A model generated the notes under the pieces. The model was given only the letters and a program-made list of their open reading frames with translations, was not told where the DNA came from and did no database searches. Shown in pieces: positions 25,751 to 34,858 of a DNA stretch of 51,439 nucleotides (positions within the stretch are counted from its first letter, which is position 1; each line of letters starts with the position of its first letter). The DNA comes from Lichenifustis flavocetrariae (GTDB lineage: Bacteria; Pseudomonadota; Alphaproteobacteria; Rhizobiales; Beijerinckiaceae), in assembly GCF_026130545.1 (NCBI RefSeq), contig NZ_JAMOIM010000008.1, forward strand, positions 217,038 to 268,476. The letters run 5' to 3'. A program made the translations under genes and the position numbers.

Positions 25751-27765
25751 GAGTGTCGAAGTCGTTCGCAAGAGGCGGAGAGAGCCAGGCCTGCGCGCTG
25801 GCCGCCGTTCTGGCTTTGGTCGGCATTGCGATCACGCTCGGCCGCTGGGTCGGCCAGGTTCCAGGCTCGTCATGGATCGAGGCTGCCTTCCACCCCGCGT
25901 CCGGAAATGTCGCGCAACTCGTGTTTCACTTCAGCAGCCTGCCGCGGTCGAGCGTGGCTGCGATGTCGGGGGCAGCCTTGGCAGTCTCCGGAGCGATCTT
26001 CCAGCACGTGCTGCGCAATCCGCTCGCCTCGCCGGTGACGCTCGGTGTGTCGTCCGGCGCGCAGCTCGCCTTGGTGGCAGCCACGGTCCTCGCACCGACG
26101 ACGCTCGGCGCCACTCCTGAAATCACGGCCTTGGCCGGCGGTGTCGCTAGCATGGCGCTCGTCTTTGCCATCGCGTCCGCGCAGGGCCTTTCATCCCCGG
26201 CCCTGATCCTGTCTGGCCTCTCGGTCGGCCTGCTCTGCGGCGCGCTCGGCCATGTGCTGAAGCTTTTCAATCAGGAATCTCTCGCCGCCGTCTTTTTGTG
26301 GGGCGCCGGGTCGTTCGCGCAGGACGACTGGTCGGTGGCGGCCGCGCTGGTACCCCGGCTCGCTATCCTCACACTTGTCGCCGCATTCCTGATGCGCCCC
26401 TTGCGGCTGTTGGGCCTCGCTGACGAAAGCGCGCGCGGCCTCGGCGTTTCGCTCACCCTCTACCGGACGGCAGCGCTTGGCGTGGCGGTCTGCATGGCCG
26501 CGAGCGTGACGGCGGCAGTCGGCATGATCGGTTTCGTCGAGATCGCGGCGCCGCTCGCCGCACGACTCGCTGGAGCACGGCGGCTTGGGCCAAGACTTGC
26601 CATCGCGGCCGTCATAGGCGCCGCCATCCTGCTGATCGTCGATGCTCTCGTCCAAGCCCTCAACGAGTGGTTCGGAGCCTCCCTGCCGACGGGCGCTGCG
26701 ACGACCTTTCTCGGCGCGCCTCTGCTGCTGGGGTTGCTCCCTCGCATGCGGGCCGGTGTCGCCGGTGAGACCTCAGGTTGGGCAGAAGCCGGCCGCCGGC
26801 TTCAAAGGCCGGGTCGTCTCCTGATGCGGCTTACTCTCCTCACGCTTGTGGCCCTCGTGCTCGCAACCATGATCGGTCGCACCGGGCTAGGCTGGTCGAT
26901 CATCGGGCCGTATAGCTGGTCGGCCCTCGCTCCATGGCGCGGGCCCCGGACCCTGGAAGCTTTTGCGGGCGGCGCCATGCTGGGCACCGCCGGCACACTG
27001 CTGCAGCGCGCGACAGGAAATCCGATGGCCGGCCCGGAGATCCTGGGCCTCGGCGCCGCCGTGATGGTGGGTCTTGCGGGCGCGCTCCTCATCGACCCGG
27101 CCGCATCGCAGGTCACGCTCTTCACCGCCGGCGCAACCGGCGCCTTGATCCTGCTCATCGTGCTGATGGGCAGCGGCCTGCGGACGCGCTTTGCCCCCGA
27201 TCAGCTGTTGCTGACAGGCATCGCCCTGAGCGCGGCGCTCGACGCCGTGATCTTTGCCTTCCTGGCCCTCAACGACCCCCGCGCCGGCGTGCTGCTCGGC
27301 TGGATGTCCGGCTCCACGGCCGGCGCCGACGCGAGGTCGACCTCGATCATGGTCGTGCTGGCGGCGATCCTGGTGCCCATCGGACTGCTGTTCGCACGCA
27401 GTCTCGACATTCTGCCGCTGGGCGATCCGCTGGCCCGCGAGCTTGGGGTGTCGCTTACGCCGACCCGGTTTGGCATCATGCTTGTCTCAGCCGCGCTCAC
27501 GGCCGGCGCCGTCTTGAGCGTGGGACCAATGACCTTCGTGGGCCTTATCGGTCCCCACGTGACAGGCCGCCTCGGAGCCCATCGCAGTCTCCTGCAGGTC
27601 CCCGGTGCCGCACTGGTTGGCGGCCTCGTGATGGCGCTGGCCGATTGGCTCGGCCGGATCGTCCTGGCGCCGTTCGAAATCCCGGCGGGTCTCGTCGCGG
27701 CGCTGATCGGCATTCCCTACCTCGTCGTCCAGCTTCTCCGGCGTGTGCCGGCGCGATCGGCCTGA
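25747..27765 (+). CDS. fhuB: ferric-hydroxamate ABC permease, duplicated (FhuB)
   Basis: A 672-residue permease made of two FecCD-type halves, as in E. coli FhuB (about 660). Half 1 holds SGAALAVSGAIFQHVLRNPL and half 2 GGAMLGTAGTLLQRATGNPM, the paired loop motifs that contact the ATPase (GFVEIAAPLAARLAG and GPMTFVGLIGPHVTG). Around 18-20 hydrophobic segments are apparent. Because both halves are fused, one chain forms the whole channel with a FhuC dimer. Intact. Confidence 0.96.
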   Translation: MRVSKSFARGGESQACALAAVLALVGIAITLGRWVGQVPGSSWIEAAFHPASGNVAQLVFHFSSLPRSSVAAMSGAALAVSGAIFQHVLRNPLASPVTLGVSSGAQLALVAATVLAPTTLGATPEITALAGGVASMALVFAIASAQGLSSPALILSGLSVGLLCGALGHVLKLFNQESLAAVFLWGAGSFAQDDWSVAAALVPRLAILTLVAAFLMRPLRLLGLADESARGLGVSLTLYRTAALGVAVCMAASVTAAVGMIGFVEIAAPLAARLAGARRLGPRLAIAAVIGAAILLIVDALVQALNEWFGASLPTGAATTFLGAPLLLGLLPRMRAGVAGETSGWAEAGRRLQRPGRLLMRLTLLTLVALVLATMIGRTGLGWSIIGPYSWSALAPWRGPRTLEAFAGGAMLGTAGTLLQRATGNPMAGPEILGLGAAVMVGLAGALLIDPAASQVTLFTAGATGALILLIVLMGSGLRTRFAPDQLLLTGIALSAALDAVIFAFLALNDPRAGVLLGWMSGSTAGADARSTSIMVVLAAILVPIGLLFARSLDILPLGDPLARELGVSLTPTRFGIMLVSAALTAGAVLSVGPMTFVGLIGPHVTGRLGAHRSLLQVPGAALVGGLVMALADWLGRIVLAPFEIPAGLVAALIGIPYLVVQLLRRVPARSA

Positions 27766-27780
27766 ACTTTGAGTAAGCGT

Positions 27781-28707
27781 ATGAACAAACTCCCCACAGC
27801 CGCGCAGGCTCTCATCCTCTGCGGCCTTCTCCTCGCCATCCCGCTTCAGGGGGTGCCAGCCGTGGCTCAGACCACGCCTGAGCCTGCGGCTTCCGCTGTG
27901 CCGGCCCAGGCCACACCGACACTGCCCAGCTTAAGTCCACCTCCGACGGCCGTCTCGATCGAACCCGAGACGGTCACCAAGGCACCGGATCCCACACCGG
28001 AACACGCTGCGGCAAACCTGATGCTGCCGCATGACCTGTCGCCTTGGGCGATGTTCATCAATGCCGACATCGTGGTGAAAGCCGTCATGGTGGGCTTGGC
28101 CTTCGCGTCGTTGGTCACCTGGACGATCTGGCTCGCCAAGACCCTGCAGCTCATCGGCGCCCGGCACCGCGCAACCCGGGCTGTGCGGGCGCTGCTGCAG
28201 GCGAATAGTCTCGTCGATCTCGATGGAGCGCGAAGTAACGGTCCTTTGCGCGGCGGCCCGGTCGCGGCCCTCGTCCATGCGGCCGAGCACGAGAAGGAGC
28301 GCTCGGCGAGCCTGGCACCGGACGGGATCAAGGAGCGCGTCGCCATCGCGCTTCATCGCATTGAGGCGCGGGCGGCCCGCACCATGACAAAGGGCACGGG
28401 CCTCATCGCTACGATCGGCTCGACCGCTCCGTTCGTCGGATTGTTCGGCACCGTCTGGGGCATCATGAATGCCTTTGTGGGCATCAGTCAGGCTCACACC
28501 ACCAACCTGGCCGTGGTGGCGCCGGGCATCGCCGAAGCGCTGCTCGCCACCGCGATCGGTCTCGTGGCCGCGATCCCGGCGGTCATCATCTACAACGCCT
28601 TCGCGCGCTCGATCGCCGGCTACAAGGCGCTGCTCGCCGACGCCTCGTCCGAGGTTCTGCGCCACCTGTCACGCGACCTCGACCGTCGCCTGCATCCGGC
28701 GGAGTGA
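27781..28707 (+). CDS. exbB: ExbB, proton-channel subunit of a TonB energiser
   Basis: A 308-residue MotA/TolQ/ExbB protein. It has a cleavable-type N-terminal segment (ALILCGLLLAIPLQGVPAVA), a Pro/Ala-rich periplasmic extension, then three membrane helices; the conserved core is TIGSTAPFVGLFGTVWGIMN, and VVAPGIAEALLATAIGLVAA is the last helix region. The long N-terminal extension is characteristic of alphaproteobacterial and Pseudomonas-type ExbB. I prefer ATG 27781 over the in-frame TTG 27769. ExbD follows 6 bp downstream. Confidence 0.95.
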   Translation: MNKLPTAAQALILCGLLLAIPLQGVPAVAQTTPEPAASAVPAQATPTLPSLSPPPTAVSIEPETVTKAPDPTPEHAAANLMLPHDLSPWAMFINADIVVKAVMVGLAFASLVTWTIWLAKTLQLIGARHRATRAVRALLQANSLVDLDGARSNGPLRGGPVAALVHAAEHEKERSASLAPDGIKERVAIALHRIEARAARTMTKGTGLIATIGSTAPFVGLFGTVWGIMNAFVGISQAHTTNLAVVAPGIAEALLATAIGLVAAIPAVIIYNAFARSIAGYKALLADASSEVLRHLSRDLDRRLHPAE

Positions 28708-28713
28708 TGCGCC

Positions 28714-29172
28714 ATGGCGGTCAAACTTAGCGATGAGAGCGACGATATCGGCGAGATCGCCGATATCAACGTCACACCCTTCATCGACGTCACCCTGGTG
28801 CTGCTCATCATCTTCATGGTGGCGGCGCCGCTCTCCACGGTCGATGTCGCGGTCGACCTGCCGACCTCGAATGCCCAGGTGCAGCCGCGCCCGGACAAAC
28901 CGGTCTTTCTGACCGTGCGGCGGGACCGCAGCCTCGCCATCGGCGACGACGCGGTACCGCGCGAGGCGCTGCAGACACGCCTCGATGCGGAAACCGGCCG
29001 CGACCGCGAGCACCGCATTTTCCTGCGCGCCGACCAGGGCATCTCCTATGGCGACCTGATGGGTGTGATGAACATCCTCCGCGGCGCCGGCTATCTGAAG
29101 ATCGCCCTCGTCGGTCTGGAGGATACGGGTGTCCCGCCGTCGGTAGCGCCCCCGACGTCCGCCACGCCATGA
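28714..29172 (+). CDS. exbD: ExbD, TonB energiser subunit
   Basis: A 152-residue ExbD/TolR protein with one membrane helix. The functional aspartate lies in INVTPFIDVTLVLLIIFMVA, inside the helix, and the periplasmic domain ends ILRGAGYLKIALVGLEDTG. It forms the proton-driven motor with ExbB. The last codons overlap the tonB start (ATGA), giving coupled translation. Confidence 0.95.
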   Translation: MAVKLSDESDDIGEIADINVTPFIDVTLVLLIIFMVAAPLSTVDVAVDLPTSNAQVQPRPDKPVFLTVRRDRSLAIGDDAVPREALQTRLDAETGRDREHRIFLRADQGISYGDLMGVMNILRGAGYLKIALVGLEDTGVPPSVAPPTSATP

Positions 29173-30149
29173 CGCTTCATCCGCTCGAGAATGCGGGCGG
29201 GGCCAGATCCGTCTTGCGTTGGACGGCGGCGAGTCTCGTCGTCGTGGCGACGCATGCCGGGTTGGGATGGTGGGTCCTCACCCATCCGATCTCGAGGGCC
29301 GAGCCCCCCGAGGCCGCGCAGGGCATCACGATCGCCCTCGAGCCAATCGCGACGCCGGAGAACGCGCCGGAACCAAACGAAAGCGTGGCGTCCGGCGCGG
29401 CACCGACGCCCCAGAGCGCGGCCGCGCCTGACGCGCAGTCCGATCCCAGCCCGGAGACTGCTCCTCCGCCGCCTGAACTGACGCCGCCGCCGATCCCGTC
29501 TCAACCGGAGCCACCGCCTGCTCCCGCGCCGCCACCGTCCGAGCCAGCGCCCGTGGAAGAACCGAAGTCTGTACCGGTTCCAACGCCCGAACAAACTACG
29601 GTGCCGCCGCCTCCCGTGGACGGCAAAAGCGATGCGGTGCTCGCCCCGCCACCATCGGCCCCGCCAAGGACGAAGCCCATCCGGCCAAAACTTCAGCCGC
29701 AGAGAACCGATCCGAAGCAGCTCGCCCGCGAGGCGGCCGAGCGCAAAGCCGTGGCCGAACGCAAGGCGCAGGAGCGCGCAGCCCGAGCCGAAGCACGGGC
29801 TGAGGCGCGCGCCGCCCAGGCTCGCGAGGCCGGCGGACCGGCCAATCAGGACGCGGCGCCGAGCAGCGCGTCGTCGGGTGCCGCGGTGGCGACATGGCGG
29901 GGCGCCGTGAAGGCGCATCTCGATGGCTACAGGCCGGAATCGCCGAATGGCGCCAGCGGTACGGCCCGCATCGCCTTCAGCGTCGATCGGAGCGGCCGAG
30001 TGCTCTCGGCTACTGTGGCCGGAAGCTCCGGCGACGGCACGCTCGATCAGGCCGCAATGGCCCTGGTCCGGCGAGCGAGCCCCGTTCCCGCTCCGCCTCC
30101 CGAACTCGGGGGCCGGATCAGCCTCGTGGCGCCGGTTCGATTCCACTGA
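29169..30149 (+). CDS. tonB: TonB energy-transducing protein
   Basis: A 326-residue TonB. An N-terminal membrane anchor (AASLVVVATHAGLGWWVL) is followed by a long Pro-rich periplasm-spanning region (about residues 60-180), an Ala/Arg/Glu-rich helical stretch and the C-terminal TonB domain with ATWRGAVKAHLDGYRPESP, ARIAFSVDRSGRVLSATVAG and ISLVAPVRFH at the end. It energises the receptor at the head of this operon. Its stop overlaps the fhuF start. Confidence 0.95.
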   Translation: MTLHPLENAGGARSVLRWTAASLVVVATHAGLGWWVLTHPISRAEPPEAAQGITIALEPIATPENAPEPNESVASGAAPTPQSAAAPDAQSDPSPETAPPPPELTPPPIPSQPEPPPAPAPPPSEPAPVEEPKSVPVPTPEQTTVPPPPVDGKSDAVLAPPPSAPPRTKPIRPKLQPQRTDPKQLAREAAERKAVAERKAQERAARAEARAEARAAQAREAGGPANQDAAPSSASSGAAVATWRGAVKAHLDGYRPESPNGASGTARIAFSVDRSGRVLSATVAGSSGDGTLDQAAMALVRRASPVPAPPPELGGRISLVAPVRFH

Positions 30150-30983
30150 TGGATAGGGAGCATGCGACTGCGCTCTTCGATGACAAGGTGGCTGGCGCAG
30201 ACTGGCTCGACGACTTGTTTGTCGGCCCATTGTCCCACTGGCGTGGCAAGCTGGTCTGGGATGGCCCAGCCGGCGCGACGGCCGCTGCGGAGCTCGGCGA
30301 ACATCATCGATTCTCAGCCGTGATCGACCGCTTTCAAGCCGCTCAGGGCGGGCCGGACCGAATTGCCGCGACATCGTTCTGGAGCCAGATCTATTTCAGC
30401 ACACTCATCGTTCCCGCGGTCGTCGCGAGCCTCGGACTGGCGCGCAACCTGCGCCTCGGCTGGAGTGACATGCATGTCACTCTGTGCCCGCGAAGCGGCG
30501 TCCCACTGCACTTCGGCATGACGCCGGACCGTGCCCCAACCCTCGATACGCCACTGTTGCACCCGCTGTTCGAGGGGCATCTCACGCCGTTCATCGCCAT
30601 GGTACGGCGCGAGAGCGGCCTGTCGTCCAGGCTGTTGTGGGAGAATGCCGGTTGGATTCTGGTCTGGATCCTTGGCGAGATGGCACCCTGCTTGCCTTCC
30701 GGGCGTGCGGGCCATCCTCGCCGATCGCTCATGGCCTGCTCGGCCCTGCGATGTCCTCGAAGGAATGAAGCGCGCCACGCGCGAAGGCTTGCCCGTGACC
30801 CGTCGCGTCTGCTGCCTCCGCTACCGCGTCCCGGGCTTCGCCTACTGTGAAGGCAGTTGTCCGCTGATCGGGCGCCCCGAGGCTGGAGACCGCGGCGGCA
30901 TCTTTTCGCCGCCTCAGTCTTCGTGCATGGCTCGCTTTCCTATCGCGGGTCCGACGCTACGTCGCCCGAAGCCAAGACGATGA
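30149..30983 (+). pseudogene. fhuF: siderophore-iron reductase FhuF, single frameshift
   Basis: A FhuF-like ferric-siderophore reductase. The N-terminal 180 or so residues (MDREHATALFDDKVAGADW, FGMTPDRAPTLDTP, WILVWILGEMAPCLPSG) are in one frame, then near 30700-30715 the family continues one base over: VRAILADRSWPARPCDVL, GMKRATREGLPVTRRVCC and PGFAYCEGSCPL. The iron-sulfur cysteines therefore lie only in the shifted frame. They read CC-x10-C-x3-C, whereas E. coli FhuF is CC-x10-C-x2-C. The shifted frame ends at 30983, overlapping the next start (ATGA), as expected for an intact gene, so a sequencing error is possible. Confidence 0.85.
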
Positions 30984-32683
30984 TGACCAGCACCGCCACC
31001 CTCCTGCACCGCTTTTTCGACTATTATCGACCGCACAAACGTCTCTTCGTTCTCGATTTTTCCTGCGCCATCCTGTCGGGCCTGCTTGAACTCGGCTTTC
31101 CGATTGCGGTGTCGCGCTTCATCGACACGCTCCTGCCGACCCAGAACTGGCCGGTGATCCTGCTCGCCGCCGGGGCCTTGCTGCTAATCTATGCGGTCAA
31201 CACCGGGCTCATGGCGATCGTGACCTACTGGGGTCACATGCTCGGCATCAATATCGAGACCGAGATGCGGCGAAAGAGCTTCGATCATCTGCAAAAACTA
31301 TCGTTCCGTTTCTTCGACAACCAGAAGACCGGCCACCTTGTCGGCCGCGTCACCAAGGACCTTGAGGAGATCGGCGAGATCGCCCATCACGGCCCGGAGG
31401 ATCTTCTGATCGCTGTCATGACCTTCGCGGGTGCTTTCGCGCTGATGATGGCCGTGAATGCGAAACTGGCGCTCATCACTGCGCTCGTGGTCCCCGTCAC
31501 GGCCTGGATCACCACCCGCTACGGCGGCCGCATGACACGCAACTGGCATGCGCTCTTCAGCCGGATTGGAGACTTCAACGCCCGTATCGAGGAGAACGTC
31601 GGCGGCATCAGGGTGGTGCAGGCTTTTGCCAACGAGGATCATGAGCGGCGTCTCTTCGCGCTGAACAATGACGGCTACCGGAGGACGAAGCTCGACGCCT
31701 ATCGCGTGATGGCGGCCTCGACTTCCCTCAGTTACTTCGGCATGCGGGTCACGCAACTGGTCGTGATGGTGGCCGGCACATGGTTCGTGCTGCAGGGACA
31801 ATTGAGCAACGGCGGCTTCGTCGGCTTTCTGCTGCTCGTCGGCGTCTTTTTCCGGCCGGTCGACAAGATCAACGCCGTGATCGAGACCTACCCGAAGGGC
31901 ATCGCGGGCTTCCGACGCTACCAGGCGCTGCTCGATACAGAGCCCGATATCGTCGACCTTCCGGGCGCGCGCGACGCACCGGCCTTGGAAGGCGAGATCT
32001 GCTATGAATCGGTCGGGTTCGGCTACACACCGGACCGGCCGATCCTGCGCAACGTGGACCTGCGGATCCGGTCCGGCGAGACGGTCGCGTTCGTGGGCCC
32101 CTCCGGCGCCGGCAAAACGACGCTCTGCTCGCTGCTGCCGCGCTTCTACGACGTCGAGACGGGACGGATCACGATCGACGGCATCGACATCCGCGCCATG
32201 ACGATGGCGTCGCTACGGAATCAAATCGGCATCGTCCAGCAGGATGTGTTTCTGTTTGCCGGCACCATCCGCGACAACATCGCCTATGGGCGTCTCGGCG
32301 CCGACGAGAGCGCGATTGTCGAGGCGGCACGTCGCGCGCGCCTCGACGCCATGATCGCGGCTCTGCCGGACGGTCTCGACACGATCGTCGGCGAACGCGG
32401 TGTGAAACTCTCGGGCGGGCAGAAGCAGCGCCTTGCGATCGCACGCATCTTCCTCAAAAATCCACCGATCCTCATCCTCGACGAAGCCACCTCGGCGCTG
32501 GATATCGAGACCGAAAAGGCCATCCAGGCCTCCCTGGCCGAACTGGCCCGCGGCCGCACGACACTCATCATCGCCCATCGCCTCGTCACGATCCAACACG
32601 CCGACCGCACCATCGTCGTCAATGGCGGAGAGATCGCCGAGCAAGGCGCACATCCTGCAGGTGAGCGCTTGGTCGAGCACTGA
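30980..32683 (+). CDS. fused ABC transporter (membrane domain plus ATPase), siderophore-linked
   Basis: A 567-residue half-transporter: an ABC type-1 membrane domain (residues about 15-310, six helices) followed by an ATPase domain with Walker A FVGPSGAGKTTLCSLLPRFY, Q-loop GIVQQDVFLFAG, signature VKLSGGQKQRLAIAR and Walker B ILILDEATSALD. It would work as a homodimer. ATG 30980 overlaps the FhuF end; the frame is open upstream but without similarity. The C-terminus is short (GAHPAGERLVEH) and looks clipped relative to relatives. Location after FhuF suggests siderophore recycling/export or a later import step; direction is not deducible. Confidence 0.9.
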   Translation: MMTSTATLLHRFFDYYRPHKRLFVLDFSCAILSGLLELGFPIAVSRFIDTLLPTQNWPVILLAAGALLLIYAVNTGLMAIVTYWGHMLGINIETEMRRKSFDHLQKLSFRFFDNQKTGHLVGRVTKDLEEIGEIAHHGPEDLLIAVMTFAGAFALMMAVNAKLALITALVVPVTAWITTRYGGRMTRNWHALFSRIGDFNARIEENVGGIRVVQAFANEDHERRLFALNNDGYRRTKLDAYRVMAASTSLSYFGMRVTQLVVMVAGTWFVLQGQLSNGGFVGFLLLVGVFFRPVDKINAVIETYPKGIAGFRRYQALLDTEPDIVDLPGARDAPALEGEICYESVGFGYTPDRPILRNVDLRIRSGETVAFVGPSGAGKTTLCSLLPRFYDVETGRITIDGIDIRAMTMASLRNQIGIVQQDVFLFAGTIRDNIAYGRLGADESAIVEAARRARLDAMIAALPDGLDTIVGERGVKLSGGQKQRLAIARIFLKNPPILILDEATSALDIETEKAIQASLAELARGRTTLIIAHRLVTIQHADRTIVVNGGEIAEQGAHPAGERLVEH

Positions 32684-32910
32684 CCTGGCTGCGCGGCAAG
32701 GCGCAATCGGGCGCCAGTGCGCTCGTCTCCGTCGTTTGTCGGCTCGATAGCGGCGCTCCGAAACAGATGTTCAGCGGCCAATCGCTTTGGCAGGTGGTGC
32801 CGATGGTCAAGGCAGGGACCGGATAGAAGGGAAGGCGGCAGTTTTCTTGCGCCAAGTAAACTTCGTCACCCCCGTCAAACCGCAAAAAGCGGTGGACACG
32901 AGTCACTATC

Positions 32911-32928
32911 CGGGTATATGCTCGTATC
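32911..32928 (+). promoter_or_regulatory. operator-like sequence, copy 1 (before marR)
   Basis: CGGGTATATGCTCGTATC precedes the marR start and matches, at 15 of 18 positions, the sequence before the next gene (33343-33360). The shared consensus is CGGGTATATRCWCGTATY. Such a repeat in front of both genes of a marR pair fits autoregulation. Confidence 0.65.
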
Positions 32929-32929
32929 T

Positions 32930-33328
32930 ATGACCACTTGCTTTTGTACCAACCTTCGCCTCGCGACACGGCGGCTCACTGCCGTCTACGACGCGGCTCT
33001 CGCGCCGGTGGGCATCAACATCGGGCAGTATTTCCTGCTGCGGAAGATCCGCGACAGGAGATCGGTGAGCCTGACGGAGTTGGGGCAACTGGCAGAACTT
33101 GAGCGCTCGACCGTCGGGCGCAACGCGCGTGTGCTGGAGCGCATGGGCCTGGTCGTTACGGCACGTGGAGAGTCGGATCAGCGCGAGGCGCTCGTGTCGC
33201 TGACGCCGGCCGGACACACGCTTTTGAAGGACGCTCAGCCCCTCTGGGAGGGTGCCCAAGGAGCCACCGCGTCCCGACTCGGTATGGCGAACCTGTCGAC
33301 GCTGCAGACCGTGCTGGAAGCAATCTGA
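32930..33328 (+). CDS. MarR-family transcriptional regulator
   Basis: A 132-residue winged-helix regulator: CFCTNLRLATRRLTAVYDAA at the dimerisation helix, then SLTELGQLAELERSTVGRNA as the helix-turn-helix and ESDQREALVSLTPAG as the wing. I prefer the ATG at 32930 over 32918, because 32918 lies inside the operator-like repeat. The N-terminal Cys pair (C4, C6) is a potential redox or electrophile sensor, as in several MarR regulators of carbonyl-detoxifying reductases. The aldo/keto reductase follows 43 bp downstream behind a second operator copy. Confidence 0.9.
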   Translation: MTTCFCTNLRLATRRLTAVYDAALAPVGINIGQYFLLRKIRDRRSVSLTELGQLAELERSTVGRNARVLERMGLVVTARGESDQREALVSLTPAGHTLLKDAQPLWEGAQGATASRLGMANLSTLQTVLEAI

Positions 33329-33342
33329 AACCATACCTGAAG

Positions 33343-33360
33343 CGGGTATATACACGTATT
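33343..33360 (+). promoter_or_regulatory. operator-like sequence, copy 2 (before aldo/keto reductase)
   Basis: CGGGTATATACACGTATT lies 11 bp before the reductase ATG and repeats the sequence upstream of marR. The similarity in otherwise unrelated flanks is the evidence for a common regulator. Confidence 0.65.
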
Positions 33361-33371
33361 GGAGCAGAGGC

Positions 33372-34388
33372 ATGAGATACAGGGTACTCGGGAAGACAGG
33401 CGTACGCGTCGCTCAAATCGCCTTAGGGGTGGCGAACTTCGGCAAGCGATGGGGCCATGGCGCCGACGAAGCCGAGAGCGCCGCGATTTTCAACGCCTAC
33501 GCGGAAGCAGGCGGCAACTTTATCGATACGGCCGACGTGTATCAGTTCGGCCAGTCCGAGGAGATCGTGGGCGGCCTGATCGAGGGCCGGCGCGAGGACT
33601 TCTTCCTCGCCACCAAGTTCACCAACGGCGCCAGCCCCGGGCCCAATCGGCTCGTCACAGGCAACAGCCGCAAGGCCATGGTCGCCTCGGCCGAGGCCAG
33701 CCTGAAGCGGCTCAAGACCGATCGGATCGATCTTTACTGGGTGCACCATCCTGACGCCTTGACCCCGTCCGAAGAGATCGTCCGGGGCCTCGACGACCTC
33801 GCCCGCGCCGGGAAGATCCTCTACGCGGGCCTCTCCAATTTTCCCGCCTGGCGGGTGGCCCGCGCGGCGACGCTCGCCGAGCTTTCCCGCGCCGTCCCGA
33901 TCGCCGCGGCGCAATTCGAATACAGCCTCGTCCATCGCGCGCCGGAAGCGGACGTGCTGGAACTGTGCCGGGCGCTCGACATCGCCCCCATCACCTGGTC
34001 GCCGCTCGGCGGCGGCATGCTGACCGGCAAGTACCGCAAGGGCGAGACCGGCCGAGCCGAGGCTCTCGGTGGCAAGGTGTTCCAGCCGGAGAACTCGGAC
34101 GTGCGCAGCGCGGCGCTCGATGCGGTGCTCGCCATCGCCGAGGAGCTCCGCGTCACGCCCGATCGGGTGGCGATTGCCTGGGTGGCCCGGCGCGGCGGGT
34201 GGCCGATCATCGGCCCCCGGACCCTGGCGCAGCTCACCAGCAACCTTGGCGCGGCCGACGTAACGCTGTCGCCCGCGCAGCTCTCCCGGCTCGACGCCGC
34301 AAGCGAAGCGCGGCGCGATGCGGTCACGGCGCCAGCCGTCTCGCTCGACGACGCCGCGACGGATAAACTTCTGATTCCAGTTGCCTGA
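33372..34388 (+). CDS. aldo/keto reductase, MarR-associated
   Basis: A 338-residue aldo/keto reductase. The start ATG 33372 follows GGAGCAGAGG and gives the canonical MRYRVLGKTGVRVAQIALGV. Catalytic Asp/Tyr are in FIDTADVYQFGQSEE, Lys in LATKFTNG and His in DLYWVHHPD; WPIIGPRTLAQL is the cofactor end. Gene order and the shared operator suggest induction by the MarR ligand, perhaps a reactive carbonyl or quinone (inference). It differs clearly from the aldo/keto reductase at 16518. Confidence 0.93.
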   Translation: MRYRVLGKTGVRVAQIALGVANFGKRWGHGADEAESAAIFNAYAEAGGNFIDTADVYQFGQSEEIVGGLIEGRREDFFLATKFTNGASPGPNRLVTGNSRKAMVASAEASLKRLKTDRIDLYWVHHPDALTPSEEIVRGLDDLARAGKILYAGLSNFPAWRVARAATLAELSRAVPIAAAQFEYSLVHRAPEADVLELCRALDIAPITWSPLGGGMLTGKYRKGETGRAEALGGKVFQPENSDVRSAALDAVLAIAEELRVTPDRVAIAWVARRGGWPIIGPRTLAQLTSNLGAADVTLSPAQLSRLDAASEARRDAVTAPAVSLDDAATDKLLIPVA

Positions 34389-34408
34389 CCCACACCCGAG
34401 AGGCTGAC

Positions 34409-34742
34409 ATGAAAACTGAGGGATCCATCGTACTCATCACCGGCGCCAACGGCGGGATTGGGCGCGCGTTCGTGCACGAACTTCTCAAACGCGACGCTGC
34501 CAAGATCTAGCTCGGGGGGGCGGGACCCGGCGGCTCTGGAGCCGCTGAGTCCCGGTTCCGATCGGCTGCTTCCGCTGGCGCTCGACGTCACGAAACCCGA
34601 GCAGATCGCTGTTCGATGCCTTCAACGACGAGGACAACCGCAGGTGTCGCCACCCCCCGATGTCGAGATCGTCGGCATGGCGTTCCAGTGTATGCGCAAG
34701 ACCGCCGACAAGATCCTCAAGGATTTGAAACTGCTTCGCTAA
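34409..34742 (+). pseudogene. SDR-family dehydrogenase, truncated and degraded
   Basis: From ATG 34409 the reading MKTEGSIVLITGANGGIGRA, FVHELLKRDAAKI is a perfect SDR start (TGANGGIG), then a TAG stop at 34508-34510. In the next frame GRDPAALEPL and GSDRLLPLALDVTKPEQIA continue the family for about 30 codons; after that (to 34742) similarity fades and I see only an open frame ending ILKDLKLLR. It is the third damaged SDR in the window. The rest of 34389-34858 shows no other gene. Confidence 0.8.
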
Positions 34743-34858
34743 TCTACACCCCGTCGCATGCGGCGCGCGGCTGCCAACCATCCAGCCTTCGGTCGCAGTC
34801 CGTGTCACCCCAACTAATTCCGCGTGAAAGGACTTGCAGGAGAGACTTGGCAGCAGTA

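Noticed and set aside
32684-32910. Open frame after the siderophore ABC gene ending QVVPMVKAGTG
   Set aside because: No start codon with a ribosome site and no recognisable family; left unannotated.
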